Notes: a model not told the origin generated them from the letters alone. DNA of 64,000 bases from Rhynchopus euleeides (GCA_963210315.1 OY723268.1:372001-436000), one strand, 5' to 3'; shown: positions 19,686 to 29,028, numbered from the stretch's first letter. Numbers and translations are program-made.

Positions 19686-20464
19686 ACCCAGACGTGCCGA
19701 CGTGGCGCGGCCGAAGGAGGGGCACGGCGTGTCCGCTGTTTGCGCGGTTAAGCGGCTCGGGCCATGCCGCGCCCCCCCTTTTCATAGTGGGTGTGCGCAC
19801 AGGCGTGTGGCAACACCCATAGCCCTCTGCGCCACGTTTCTATCGAGCACGTCCGGGTCGGTTTGCCGTCGTGTCTTTCCATGTCGTGTTGGCCTGCATT
19901 GTCTGGCCCTTCTCTCTTTCGGAGCAGCAGAAACAACAACAAAAGTCCCAAAATATAAGGGAAGCCATCAAAGCGATCGTGCGTCCTTGCGGGCGTTTCG
20001 CCCGCGTTATCGTGAAGAAGAAACATGAGAACTTACAGCCACACACGCACACACACAACACAAGAAGAGAAGCCTGCACCGGCTGGCCCTGCTGGCTGTT
20101 GGACTGGCTCCCTTCCTTCCTTCCTTCCTTCCTCCTGCCAAATACAGATACGCCGCGCACGCAGTACACCACGCCACACTCGCACAGCACGGGGGCAAAC
20201 ACCAATATTATATACTGATGATGTCCCGCACTGCCGCTCACGGCTAACACACACGCACACACACCCCGTCCCCGCCGCTCTGGCCGCAGCACATGCGGGC
20301 AAGCGGAGACACACTATTAAAAAAGGATGTTGCTGGAGAAAAGGAAGGCGGCTGAAGGCAGGGCCGGGCCGGGCATCACGCAGAAGAACACCGAACAGTG
20401 GATAAACGGGCATGCAAGGATGTGATACACCCCCGCAGATACAAGGGAGCCATGGGCACAAGGG
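19686..20464. other. 3' flank of the giant gene, distal part (copy A)
   Basis: No gene is supported. It contains a hairpin GCGGGCG-TTT-CGCCCGC (19989-20005), a (TTCC)n microsatellite at about 20111-20133 and CA-rich tracts. It is repeated at 50748-51526. Open frames here exist identically in both copies because the copies are nearly identical, which says nothing about coding. Confidence 0.6.
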
Positions 20465-20478
20465 TGGGGTGCGTGTGT
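20465..20478. repeat. Retrotransposon target-site duplication, left
   Basis: TGGGGTGCGTGTGT, repeated at 29015-29028. It is present once at the corresponding empty site in copy B (about 51527-51540). Confidence 0.95.
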
Positions 20479-20539
20479 TTTGAAACCAGAGTTTGCGTAG
20501 CGTACTCTTGATAGGGTACTGGCCACGCCGGTGCCATGA

Positions 20540-23500
20540 CTAGGTCACAGCACCGCCACCCGACCGAGTCGGGTGGTGTTTGCGACAGCAGGCCAGTACC
20601 GTCTCATGGGAGGCTACACAGTTACCACAACGTGTGAGATTGTGAAGAGTACAGAATTGAGCCTCTGGAGAGAGACCGTCCCCGGGCCTATGGTGGCGCT
20701 CACAGCAGACAGATGGTCGGGTCCGGGCCTTTTTACAAGGCACACACCGCGGTTTGTTGTGTACAGGGCACACTAGCCTTTTGCCATTTGTTGCACGAGC
20801 GACACCAGCAGGCACAGGGATCGGGGGTTCTCCAGGCGCCGGTGAGTATAGCGAGCCAACTGTGGGAGCTGCGGGAGCAGACCCCCAGCAGGCCGCTGAC
20901 TGCCAGTCCGCAGGGTAGAAGCGCTGCGGCAAGAAGCCTGCAATCCAGGAGGCATCTTGGGGAAAGTACAGAGAAATTACATTGTCATTGGAAGCCGGAG
21001 TACGGAAATACCCTTCCAATTCACGTACGACATTAAGAGTTAACGGGGAGAGCTTTGGTCTACACACGAGACCAGGGAGGACACCACCCCCCAGAGCTGT
21101 GAGGGGAGTTACCTTCGCACAGTGACACGGCCATACAGGATGGCCGAGGGCCTTCGTGAGGGCGGTTCCAAGCCGTCTGAGGGATACCGCCTTCCCCAGC
21201 AGGCTTGCGTTGTAAGCCGCGTGCTCATCGCGTGGGCAGCGGCTGCCGGATTCCGCCTGCAGGATCAACGCCGCTTCATCCATTGCCTGGTTCGACAGGC
21301 CGTCCGCATCGGTGTTATTCTCACGCCGGACATGCTCAAACTGTAAAGACAGGTTTGGCATTTCGGCGATGAGTCGTCTCACCCTGGAGTAATGCGGCTC
21401 CAGGTTCGCGCGCGGCCGCTTCACACCAGAGACGATGTCGATGACCGTCTTGCTGTCACCACAGACAAGGACATCGCCTTCGACGCGACAGGATTTCAGC
21501 AACTGCAGGCCTACGTAGAGCGCTGCAAACTCTGCAACGTTGTTGGCCCTGACGCGGGGAAGAGGTATCGCGCACTCCGCGAGCTTCTCACCCCCCTCGT
21601 ACAGGACGGCTCCCGCCCCCGACACTGCATACGGCGTGCCGTTCATCCTCGCACCCCCATCGAAAAAGAGGGTGGCGTCTTCCTCATCGATGATATCAGC
21701 TGCGGGGGACGATCCGGATGGTGTGAACGCTTGTCCAGGGGGGGGAATTGTTCCAGCAAGGGGCAGGGTCAGCCCGGCGAAGAGCTCGAAATCAATCGCA
21801 AGTTCCGCAAACGTGATGGGCTCGCGCTTTACACTCCAGGAGAGTTGAGACAGCCAGGCCGTGAACGCCTGCAGCATGGCGTGACCAAAGACCCATGCCG
21901 CTCCTACATCGAGCGGTGAAGGTAAGCGGAGAATGTGGGGCTCCGTAACCGTTGGTGGTTCCCAAAGATACGTTCCCGAAGTAAACTTGGTGCCGGTGGT
22001 GAGCGCGATGCCATCATGCACCTGCCTGCAGCGTAGTACCTCGAGGAAGTACAGGTGTAGGCGCCTTGTGATATCGCGGCGCTCCATCGGGCATGAGGGC
22101 ACTTCGGACCAGGTGGCCTCCTCCGGGCAGCGGGGTGGCAGGGGCATGATGCCGTTGATGCGCAGGCAGGGCGGCCACAAGGGAGATGCCGCAGTTATGG
22201 TATGCTGCCTCCGCACGTCATCCCATCTGCTGCATTCCCACCACATGTGCTCGACGGTTTCGGCCGTATCCGAGTCACAGTACGGGCACGACGTGCGCGC
22301 AATCCCAGACCGGCCTGTTGTGGTCACTGCACCTGTAAGCACTGCACGCAGCAGACCCCGCTGGTACCCAGTGAGGTTAGCGGTATCGTCGAGGAGGAGA
22401 GATCTCGTGCTGAGCCCGTCAATCCCCTGAGCTACGCCCGCAAAGGCAGGTCGGCGCAACTGCAGTTTGTTGAGCTGCGCAAGGCGGAGGGAGAAGCGGA
22501 GGTCGTGGCGTAGTTTTTCCCACCGCGCCTTCTCGCCGAACACGCCTACTACCTCAACCTCGCAAGCAATTCCCTCCGAATCGGAGTACGACAGCGTTGT
22601 TGGGGCAGACCAGGTCCATCCCGCCAGATTTAGGGCCTCGCAGAGCAGGGTGAAAGGGCCCATGGTGTCATCCCCGAGAGAGTCGCGGGCCTCCCATGCG
22701 GTCTCCGACATTTCTCTCACGTGGGCCCACTTCGCGGCTTGTTGTATCCATGTGCAGATGCGGCGGTATGCTGGGGCGATCGCCGGGTCGATGAGATGTC
22801 CCCGAGATAAGACATGAAACACCGCTTCCACCGCGCGGCGGGAAACTCCTGTCCACAGCGCCCCGGCGAGCGCAGAGGCAAGGTCACGGAGCAGTGCGGG
22901 GGACAGCGGAGTGATGGCACAGCCATAATATGCCTGAGCCACCGCCGTTGCTACGAGGAAGCGCTCTTTCGCAGTGAGAGGAATTGGAAGCTTCTTCAGG
23001 AGGCGTGCTACTTCTCGGGCTTTGCACATGCGCCCCCAGATGCGGCCCGACAAGCCAGATTTAACACGGGTCCGTCGTCGCCGAGGGGCCCGACCTACAT
23101 GTACCATAGCTCCGAGGCAGTCGAAGGAGATGCATTTCTTCACACGCCTGCGTCCGTTCGTCGTGGGCAGCATGACTTGGACGCGCTGGGTGCCAGTTGC
23201 GAACGCACGGCATTTACCGTGATTGGGGTGGATACCGGTGCACTCCGCGAATTCAGAGGTGACATCAGCGCAGCGCTGCAGCGTTTCGGTGTCTGACGCT
23301 AACACATATGTGTCATCAACATACGAGCTGGCCGAGACGGAAGGACTGACATCGCTCACCGCCCGCATCCACACCGCTACAATGACGTTGAGGAGGACAA
23401 CGCTGAGAGGGCAGCCTTGAAGGATTCCATTGGTCACTTCAAAGGGTTCCCCAACCCCACCACCCACGCGAAAACGGCGCTGCATGCCATCGTATGCCGC

Positions 23501-26344
23501 TCGCAGGGTAGCAGACACGCGGGTGTTGAAGCCCAGCCGGTCGAGCAGCGCAAATGCAATACCCTGTGGCACAGAGTCAAAGCACTTCTGCAGATCCAGG
23601 GAGATGCCACATAGGGGTTCCTGCGTGATCTCAGCCAGCTCCAGGCGCGCCGCAAGTGTCCAGTACAGATCCTCCGCAGAATGACCAGGGCGTGCGCCGT
23701 GCAGGGAGTCCGGGACCCATGAGTCCATCCACCGCAGAGCGCTGCGTAAGCGGACCCCGGCCCAGACTCTGTACACTACCGAGGTGACGCTGATGGGCCT
23801 TTGGCGCAGTGGGTCCGCAGAGTCACCACCCTCCTTCGGAATGAGGGATACGAGAGTGTGGAGCAACTGCGGTGGCCAGGTGCCCGTTTCTTCAATCGCG
23901 TTGAGGAGGTCGGCGAGCGCTTTTGTTAGTGTCGGTGGTAGCTGTCTGAGTTCGTGCACTCTCCAGCCATCTAACCCAGGGGCACTCGAGGCGGACATGC
24001 GGCGGAGCACCCGTTCTACATCCTCAGCAGTGATGGGGGAAGCTTCCATGGGGGTGCTGTCGGGGAAATACTCTTCAAAGCGCGCCTCGAAGGTCTCCCA
24101 AGACGGTTCAGGGTTTTCGGCAGAATACCGCGCAAACACCTCACCCCATGCCCCGCGGAGGAGCTCGTCCATCTCGGCCTGTGCAGCTGTCAGCTGTCCG
24201 TCACTGCGTCGCAGAAAGTCCTGCGTGGGACTCCGCACCCCTCGGAGGTAGCAAAATACCAGGTGTGGGCGGGACATCAGGTTGCGTTGAAGGGTATCCT
24301 TCCACTCTGCAAGCCTGCGTTGCCGAAGGGACTCCAAGGCACGTCTCTGCGAACCCTCGATGTATGACAACATGCCCGCCAGGCTGATGGTGTCGGGGTT
24401 CTCCATGTCAACGTTGGGGGGGGAGCCAGGCGTACGTTTCGCAAGCCTACGGTAGGCAGCCCACGCATGGGTGAAGTCGTAGGACGGTGCCCCAATGCCG
24501 TCATGTGCACCGCGGAGGCGGATCAACGTTCGTAGATGTCCCCGGAGGCGGTTGAGGCGGCGGCTCCGTTTGTCGAGGGCACCGTCTCTGCCGGCATACC
24601 GCGAGGCACACCGTTCCCACCGGAAGCACGGCCCCCCAGAGCGTCCAGCCTGGCGGTTATCTGGAAGATCATGTGTCCCTGACAGCCAGGCCTCAGCCGC
24701 GCGACAAAAAGAGCGGTACCGTTCCTCCGTGGGTGTCGCCGCAGCGGGATCCCCAAGTAGGCGCACAGCTTCGGTCAGCGCCGCGTCCTTCGCTTCTGCG
24801 CAGGCCTGGCCCCCAGCAGTCGGGAAGGCCCGCGCCTTGATGCACTTGAGCGTGCGGGCAGTGAACGCCGGTACCTGAAGGTCGACGAATAGGGGAACAT
24901 GCGTGGGTATACCACATTCATCACGATCCATGGTTCTAGAGGACAACACCGCATGCGACGCGACCTCATTCGCTAGGCAGAAGTCTATTCTGGAACCATT
25001 TGCGCTCTTCCAGCAAGTAGGGGCGGGCTCGGCACCTGAGCTCCGGGCACACTTCTCAGCAGCATCCACCCAACGACCAGTAGCTAGGGAAGCCGCAAGG
25101 GTAGCGCTCGATGCGACGTTGCAGTTGAAGTCACCCATGATCACCACCGGGACATTCCCGAGTTGCGCCGCTGTTTCGAACACCTCACGCAGTACCGCTT
25201 CCCTGGCAGTGGCATCGCGGACAGGCGCATACACCGAGAAGACATGCAACAGGCGGGAGCCATCCTCGAGTGCTACCCCGGCATGGCACCAGCGCTCTTT
25301 GGCCGTGATGGTCGTCGATCTCATCGTGGAGCGTACAGCTATGGCGACACCCCCCGGGGCAGTTTGCGACCCAGTGCGCGCATGCTTCACAGGCGGCAGG
25401 AGGGCGCCCCAATGCAGCGTCCAACCCAGAGCAGAGAAGGTGGTGTCCAGGGTGTTCTGGGACACAGCATCAACACGCGTTTCTTGCAGACAGATCACAT
25501 CGCAGTCTAAGCCGAGCACATCCAGGTAGTGTGACGGCAGGGAGGTGACGTTGGCGCTGCAGAGGGTTATAGCTTGCGGTGGGGGATCGTCGGCTACCTC
25601 GACGACACGCGCCCTGACTGGAGGGGTGCGACTCACGTCCGTGTGTGCAGGAGTTGACCTTGCATGCGGTGTTGGGGAGGGAAGAGGGGCGATCGGCGAC
25701 GGACTCTGTGGCGAACTTCGGGGGGTATCGGGCGGAGAGGGGGGCGTCAGTCGGATTACAGCAGGGCGACGCCGCGACCGCAGGGCGCAGATCTCGTCAC
25801 AAGTCAGGGAAGTGGTGGTATCAGGTACGAGGTCGAAGAGCCAGCGGGGAGGGCGTACAGCGTCGTAGTGGTGGGGTTGGTGGACAAGGAACGCGGTGTG
25901 CACATATCCCGTCGGCTTCACAACCAATTGCCATATGTCCGGGCTGTCGGCGCGGAGAACGAAGACTCTGGCTTTTGCACAGACAGCTGCGCGCACAAGG
26001 GACACTCCATCCCCGTAAGTGGAGGGGCGGGCAAGGTTTTTGAGGTATTGTGCAAGGTCAGCAGGGGGTATCTCCGTCGGAGGGGAGGCACGGAAGCTGC
26101 GTACCACAGCAGCTCTGAGCGAGAGGGCACTCTCATAGGGAGTGAAGTGGGCTATGGCTGCAAACATACACGCCCCATCCCGCGGCACAGCGACGTAGGC
26201 CCATCCGACGGCGGTCGCCACCGCACGGAGTTGCTGTGTGCGCTCCAAAGCTTGTGCCGGGGTCCCCACGGGGTCGCCCCCACCACGGTAGGGGTCATCT
26301 GCCCGCGCGGGCAGAGAGGGGGCCCCCGGTGTCGAGGGACCCCG
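20540..26344 (-). CDS. Retrotransposon ORF2: OTU, AP endonuclease, reverse transcriptase, RNase H, zinc-binding tail
   Basis: This is the frame downstream of the UGA, 1,934 residues, numbered from the first codon after the stop. OTU cysteine protease-like domain: D56-G-A-C59 and H158/H159. AP endonuclease: E288 (LQET), D405 (MGDFN), D454 (SRIDF), H482. Reverse transcriptase: SLDLQKCFDSV with D917, NGILQGCPLS, and YVDD with D1010/D1011. Post-RT zinc knuckle: C1353-x2-C1356-x9-H1366-x4-C1371. RNase H: D1562, E1605, D1630, D1681. The tail has two copies of C-x2-H-x4-C-x2-C-x9-C-C-x2-H-H (about 1859-1885 and 1898-1924). The first methionine lies inside the OTU active-site loop, so an ordinary AUG start would destroy that domain. 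Synthesis by readthrough from ORF1 is therefore the best explanation. Confidence 0.93.
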   Translation of the reverse strand, partial: RGPSTPGAPSLPARADDPYRGGGDPVGTPAQALERTQQLRAVATAVGWAYVAVPRDGACMFAAIAHFTPYESALSLRAAVVRSFRASPPTEIPPADLAQYLKNLARPSTYGDGVSLVRAAVCAKARVFVLRADSPDIWQLVVKPTGYVHTAFLVHQPHHYDAVRPPRWLFDLVPDTTTSLTCDEICALRSRRRPAVIRLTPPSPPDTPRSSPQSPSPIAPLPSPTPHARSTPAHTDVSRTPPVRARVVEVADDPPPQAITLCSANVTSLPSHYLDVLGLDCDVICLQETRVDAVSQNTLDTTFSALGWTLHWGALLPPVKHARTGSQTAPGGVAIAVRSTMRSTTITAKERWCHAGVALEDGSRLLHVFSVYAPVRDATAREAVLREVFETAAQLGNVPVVIMGDFNCNVASSATLAASLATGRWVDAAEKCARSSGAEPAPTCWKSANGSRIDFCLANEVASHAVLSSRTMDRDECGIPTHVPLFVDLQVPAFTARTLKCIKARAFPTAGGQACAEAKDAALTEAVRLLGDPAAATPTEERYRSFCRAAEAWLSGTHDLPDNRQAGRSGGPCFRWERCASRYAGRDGALDKRSRRLNRLRGHLRTLIRLRGAHDGIGAPSYDFTHAWAAYRRLAKRTPGSPPNVDMENPDTISLAGMLSYIEGSQRRALESLRQRRLAEWKDTLQRNLMSRPHLVFCYLRGVRSPTQDFLRRSDGQLTAAQAEMDELLRGAWGEVFARYSAENPEPSWETFEARFEEYFPDSTPMEASPITAEDVERVLRRMSASSAPGLDGWRVHELRQLPPTLTKALADLLNAIEETGTWPPQLLHTLVSLIPKEGGDSADPLRQRPISVTSVVYRVWAGVRLRSALRWMDSWVPDSLHGARPGHSAEDLYWTLAARLELAEITQEPLCGISLDLQKCFDSVPQGIAFALLDRLGFNTRVSATLRAAYDGMQRRFRVGGGVGEPFEVTNGILQGCPLSVVLLNVIVAVWMRAVSDVSPSVSASSYVDDTYVLASDTETLQRCADVTSEFAECTGIHPNHGKCRAFATGTQRVQVMLPTTNGRRRVKKCISFDCLGAMVHVGRAPRRRRTRVKSGLSGRIWGRMCKAREVARLLKKLPIPLTAKERFLVATAVAQAYYGCAITPLSPALLRDLASALAGALWTGVSRRAVEAVFHVLSRGHLIDPAIAPAYRRICTWIQQAAKWAHVREMSETAWEARDSLGDDTMGPFTLLCEALNLAGWTWSAPTTLSYSDSEGIACEVEVVGVFGEKARWEKLRHDLRFSLRLAQLNKLQLRRPAFAGVAQGIDGLSTRSLLLDDTANLTGYQRGLLRAVLTGAVTTTGRSGIARTSCPYCDSDTAETVEHMWWECSRWDDVRRQHTITAASPLWPPCLRINGIMPLPPRCPEEATWSEVPSCPMERRDITRRLHLYFLEVLRCRQVHDGIALTTGTKFTSGTYLWEPPTVTEPHILRLPSPLDVGAAWVFGHAMLQAFTAWLSQLSWSVKREPITFAELAIDFELFAGLTLPLAGTIPPPGQAFTPSGSSPAADIIDEEDATLFFDGGARMNGTPYAVSGAGAVLYEGGEKLAECAIPLPRVRANNVAEFAALYVGLQLLKSCRVEGDVLVCGDSKTVIDIVSGVKRPRANLEPHYSRVRRLIAEMPNLSLQFEHVRRENNTDADGLSNQAMDEAALILQAESGSRCPRDEHAAYNASLLGKAVSLRRLGTALTKALGHPVWPCHCAKVTPLTALGGGVLPGLVCRPKLSPLTLNVVRELEGYFRTPASNDNVISLYFPQDASWIAGFLPQRFYPADWQSAACWGSAPAAPTVGSLYSPAPGEPPIPVPAGVARATNGKRLVCPVHNKPRCVPCKKARTRPSVCCERHHRPGDGLSPEAQFCTLHNLTRCGNCVASHETVLACCRKHHPTRSGGGAVT

Positions 26345-26347
26345 TCA
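26291..26347 (-). promoter_or_regulatory. Candidate UGA readthrough signal between ORF1 and ORF2
   Basis: ORF1 ends ATG-TGA, followed at once by CGG, and ORF2 continues in the same frame for 25 codons before its conserved part, with no AUG. UGA-CGG plus a downstream stem-loop is an established readthrough context in several RNA viruses. Here GGGGUC (26343-26338) can pair with GACCCC (26296-26291), enclosing the self-complementary GGGGGCCCCC (26327-26318) and the hairpin CTGCCCGCGCGGGCAG (26314-26299): a compact branched structure starting one nucleotide after the stop. The structure was read by eye and not computed. Confidence 0.6.
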
Positions 26348-28972
26348 CATTCCACCGTAGCTGGGACTCTGCTGCCCAAGAGCTGCAGTGACCTGCTGTA
26401 ACTGCGCTGTGAGGGTTTGCACCTGCTGTGCCAATCCGTCTCGGTCCGCCTTCAGTTCGCTGATCAATCCCGCAGCTGTTTCCAGATTCTGCTGAAGGAC
26501 CTCCTCCTGACCCTGACCCATGTCGGACTCCACAGGTGCCGCAGTGGCTGCCGCTCCAGGGGTTGGCGCTGGCTGCTGCGCAGGTTGCCGCGCGGCTGCC
26601 TGCTGCAAGGCTTGTATGGAGGCCAGCACCGTCTGCTGGAACTCCGCCTGCTGCTTCGCCATCTGCTGCTGCCAGAGACGCTGTTGTTCAGCCTGCTGCT
26701 GCATCCACGCAAGGATATCCTGCTGTGGGGGTGGAGGCGGCGGTTGTGCAGCCGAGGGGTTCCCCGGGCGCGCTCTGGGAGGGGGAGCACCACGCGCAGG
26801 CGCGGGCCCAGCGCTCGGGCGGGTCCCCCCGCGGAGTGCAGAAGCATAGGAGCTGCCTGCGGCCGGCGGGTTCGCTGGGAAGGTTCGAGGGAGAAGGTTG
26901 CGGTTCCCCGTTACCTCTTCGATGCTTAGGAGCTGGGAGAAGACTACAGGGTGGAAGGAGGAGGGGCGTGACCCCGACGTCACGAGGAAGTAGCCCGCCG
27001 TGATGGGGGTGTCGGGGCTCACCTCCACCTGCCAGTGCAGCTTCTCCAGCAGCACTGCCCGCAACCTTGACGCGGCGACATGCGAGGGAACATTTCGAAT
27101 CCGGAAGGTTCGCCTCACCTCGGCCGTGGAGAGGGCCATCAGTGCGCTTGCACGGTCGTCCCTGTGGACCCGCACGGCGTAGCCGCGGTCCCCAACTGCC
27201 AGTCCGAAGACGCCATGCTGCAGGGAGGCACCCCCGAGGACCCCCATCTGGGCACGGGCCTCCGCCTCCGTGGCCGACCACAACAGCGCCAGGGGCGGCG
27301 CATCCCCGGGCGTCTCGTGCTTCGTCCGCACAAATACGCCACCATTCCCGGATCCGCGCAGCCTTGCCTCCAGCTCACCAGCTGGCACGTCGAACATCGC
27401 CTCGACACTGCCATCGAGGTCACGGGTTTTGGTGGCCCGGGTATCCACCACCCCACGCATCCTGAGCAACGCCTGGTGCCGCCGTTCACCACCCTGTACC
27501 CGGGTCCGCAGCACCACGCACACCGACCTGCCGACACCTCCGGATTCCGGCTCCAGCTTCCTGCGGGCATCCGACGGATCCCCGATCGAGGATACCCACA
27601 GGCGTTCCATGCGGGTCGACCCGTCAGAGAGGCGAACCAATACATGCCAATGGCGCTGGTGGGGGCACCCCGGGATGGGGGAGGGCCCGACGAGCACCAG
27701 CTGGGCGTTCTCCCGGAGTCGGCGAACCCCGGTCGCAAGGTTGTCGTCCCAACCAATCACTGCCGGCCCGTTCACAACGTCCTCCCGGGACGCCACGGGG
27801 AGAGCCCAAAAATCGGGGACCAGCTTGGGCGGTGGTACCGGCGCCTTCGGGGAAGGCTTCGGCTTGTTGGAGGGGGGCGGGGCGTCGGTGGCGAGCTCCG
27901 TCGCGGGGAAGGTGCAGGCGTCCATCAGCGCCTCGTAGCCCCCACCTAGTTGGGGGTCCCGAATTACAGCAAAATAGTGGGTACCGGTGTACCCAAGCAG
28001 GAAGAAGGTGTGGTCGAGGGCGTGCTCCCCGCCATCATGCACGATGGTCGTCAGGCGGAGCTGCCCCTCCGGACCCACGTCCAACACGCCGACGCGAACC
28101 CCGAAAACCCTGCAGCAAGCCTGCAGCGAGAGGTGATCTCCCCATGCCCCCGCAGTCCCCACCTGCGACAGATAGGCTTCCCAGTCGCCGGATACGTGGT
28201 CGCGGTAGCGACCCGCAAAGGCGGCCATCTCTTGGTGGGCCGCCTTTCGCACGGAGGAGTGATTCCCCGCGTTGCCCTGCATCAGGTATGCGAGGGACCT
28301 ATACAGGCAATCGCCTGCCCCCCCACACTCCCTGACCCGGAAGCCCAGGCGTTCCACCTGCTGCACGAGCCCGTGCACAACGTGCTGAGCCGACGGTTCG
28401 GCCAGGCTGTCGGTGGCGGCCTGGGCGAGGTTGTGGACCTCACGCAGGCGGACCGAGTCCCGGATGTGGGATGTACGGAGCACGGGGGCTCCCTTCCTCC
28501 GCTGCAGCTCCCGGAGGGCTTCCTTCGCCTGCGCGACGAGGGGGCGCAGGTGTTCCGCTGAACACCCAGCGGTGCCAAGCACCTGCGCGACCTGCGTCTT
28601 GCAGGAGGTGTCGGCCCAGAGAGCGACCTGGGTACGGGGGCGGCCGACGGCCCACTCCAGGGCAATCCGCAGCGCATCTACACGGACCTCAGCCAGCGAG
28701 GCATGCGGGTTGGCCGCAGACGTCGACCACACCTCCTCATCCCCAACGTACGCAGTCATAGCGTACTGGCGCTCATGCGCCGCTACGTAGACGGTCGCGG
28801 GGGGTTCGGCACCCCCGCACCCCGCACGGAAGGGGCAGAGACACTGCCACCCAGGGAGCCCACATGGGCAGGCGGAGGGGGCATCCCAGTTGGCCGACGC
28901 CGGAGAGGCGTCGCCCAGGGCCAGCCGCGAGGAGGCCGGGATGCGGCGGGCGGAAACACAGATCGAGGGCAT
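26345..28972 (-). CDS. Retrotransposon ORF1: RNase H-like, OTU domain, RNA-binding and coiled-coil region, 875 residues
   Basis: Starts at an ATG 42 nt inside the element and ends with the UGA discussed separately. A Cys cluster (C35, C37, C44, C46, C52) comes first. Residues about 60-193 resemble an RNase H fold: VYVAAHERQ, AEVRVDALRIALEWAV (acidic helix), VALWADTS, VHNLAQAATDSLAE. The first catalytic Asp position appears to be Ala, so it may be inactive. An OTU-type domain follows with D221-C222 (CGGAGDCLYRSLAY) and H332 (GTHYFAVI). A stretch near 620-668 (FRIRNVPSHVAASRLRAVLL) has the look of an RRM. The remainder is Pro-rich, Gln-rich and ends in a heptad coiled coil (LKADRDGLAQQVQTLTAQLQ), as in ORF1 proteins that multimerise on RNA. 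Assignment of the RNase H-like and RRM-like folds is tentative; OTU is firmer. Confidence 0.85.
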   Translation of the reverse strand: MPSICVSARRIPASSRLALGDASPASANWDAPSACPCGLPGWQCLCPFRAGCGGAEPPATVYVAAHERQYAMTAYVGDEEVWSTSAANPHASLAEVRVDALRIALEWAVGRPRTQVALWADTSCKTQVAQVLGTAGCSAEHLRPLVAQAKEALRELQRRKGAPVLRTSHIRDSVRLREVHNLAQAATDSLAEPSAQHVVHGLVQQVERLGFRVRECGGAGDCLYRSLAYLMQGNAGNHSSVRKAAHQEMAAFAGRYRDHVSGDWEAYLSQVGTAGAWGDHLSLQACCRVFGVRVGVLDVGPEGQLRLTTIVHDGGEHALDHTFFLLGYTGTHYFAVIRDPQLGGGYEALMDACTFPATELATDAPPPSNKPKPSPKAPVPPPKLVPDFWALPVASREDVVNGPAVIGWDDNLATGVRRLRENAQLVLVGPSPIPGCPHQRHWHVLVRLSDGSTRMERLWVSSIGDPSDARRKLEPESGGVGRSVCVVLRTRVQGGERRHQALLRMRGVVDTRATKTRDLDGSVEAMFDVPAGELEARLRGSGNGGVFVRTKHETPGDAPPLALLWSATEAEARAQMGVLGGASLQHGVFGLAVGDRGYAVRVHRDDRASALMALSTAEVRRTFRIRNVPSHVAASRLRAVLLEKLHWQVEVSPDTPITAGYFLVTSGSRPSSFHPVVFSQLLSIEEVTGNRNLLPRTFPANPPAAGSSYASALRGGTRPSAGPAPARGAPPPRARPGNPSAAQPPPPPPQQDILAWMQQQAEQQRLWQQQMAKQQAEFQQTVLASIQALQQAAARQPAQQPAPTPGAAATAAPVESDMGQGQEEVLQQNLETAAGLISELKADRDGLAQQVQTLTAQLQQVTAALGQQSPSYGGM

Positions 28973-29014
28973 ATCGGCGAGAGAGAATGTGGTGTTGTGT
29001 TTGTGTGTGGCCCC

Positions 29015-29028
29015 TGGGGTGCGTGTGT
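29015..29028. repeat. Retrotransposon target-site duplication, right
   Basis: Exact copy of 20465-20478, continuing into a TGTGTGTG tract. Confidence 0.95.

Larger units (their letters stand above)
20479..29014 (-). mobile_element. Full-length non-LTR retrotransposon with two OTU domains, 8,536 bp
   Basis: A 14-bp TSD (TGGGGTGCGTGTGT) flanks the element, and copy B preserves the uninterrupted target. On the minus strand the order is a 42-nt 5' leader, ORF1 (28972-26345), a single in-frame UGA, ORF2 (ends 20540), then a 61-nt 3' tail ending GGTTTCAAA without a poly(A) tract. ORF2 has AP endonuclease, reverse transcriptase and RNase H domains, placing it among APE-type LINEs with RNase H. OTU-type protease domains are known from the Dualen/RandI elements of green algae. 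I saw no second, restriction-like endonuclease of the Dualen kind, so clade membership is uncertain. Intact frames and an intact TSD indicate a very recent insertion. Confidence 0.95.

Noticed and set aside
19989-20005. Rho-independent terminator (GCGGGCG-TTT-CGCCCGC hairpin)
   Set aside because: There is no T-run after the stem, and the genome is eukaryotic. Kept only as a hairpin.
19702-20028. 108-codon plus-strand frame, identical in both duplicates (50764-51090)
   Set aside because: Conservation only reflects the recent duplication. Composition is random-like and there is no motif.
20540-21100. Restriction-like second endonuclease (as in Dualen) at the C-terminus of ORF2
   Set aside because: I could not find the CCHC plus PD...D arrangement. 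The C-terminal Cys/His repeats have a different spacing.
26345-26347. UGA recoded as tryptophan or another amino acid genome-wide
   Set aside because: Other genes here end in TGA at sensible places (hAT transposase, both giant genes), and tryptophan is encoded by TGG throughout, so UGA is a normal stop in this genome.
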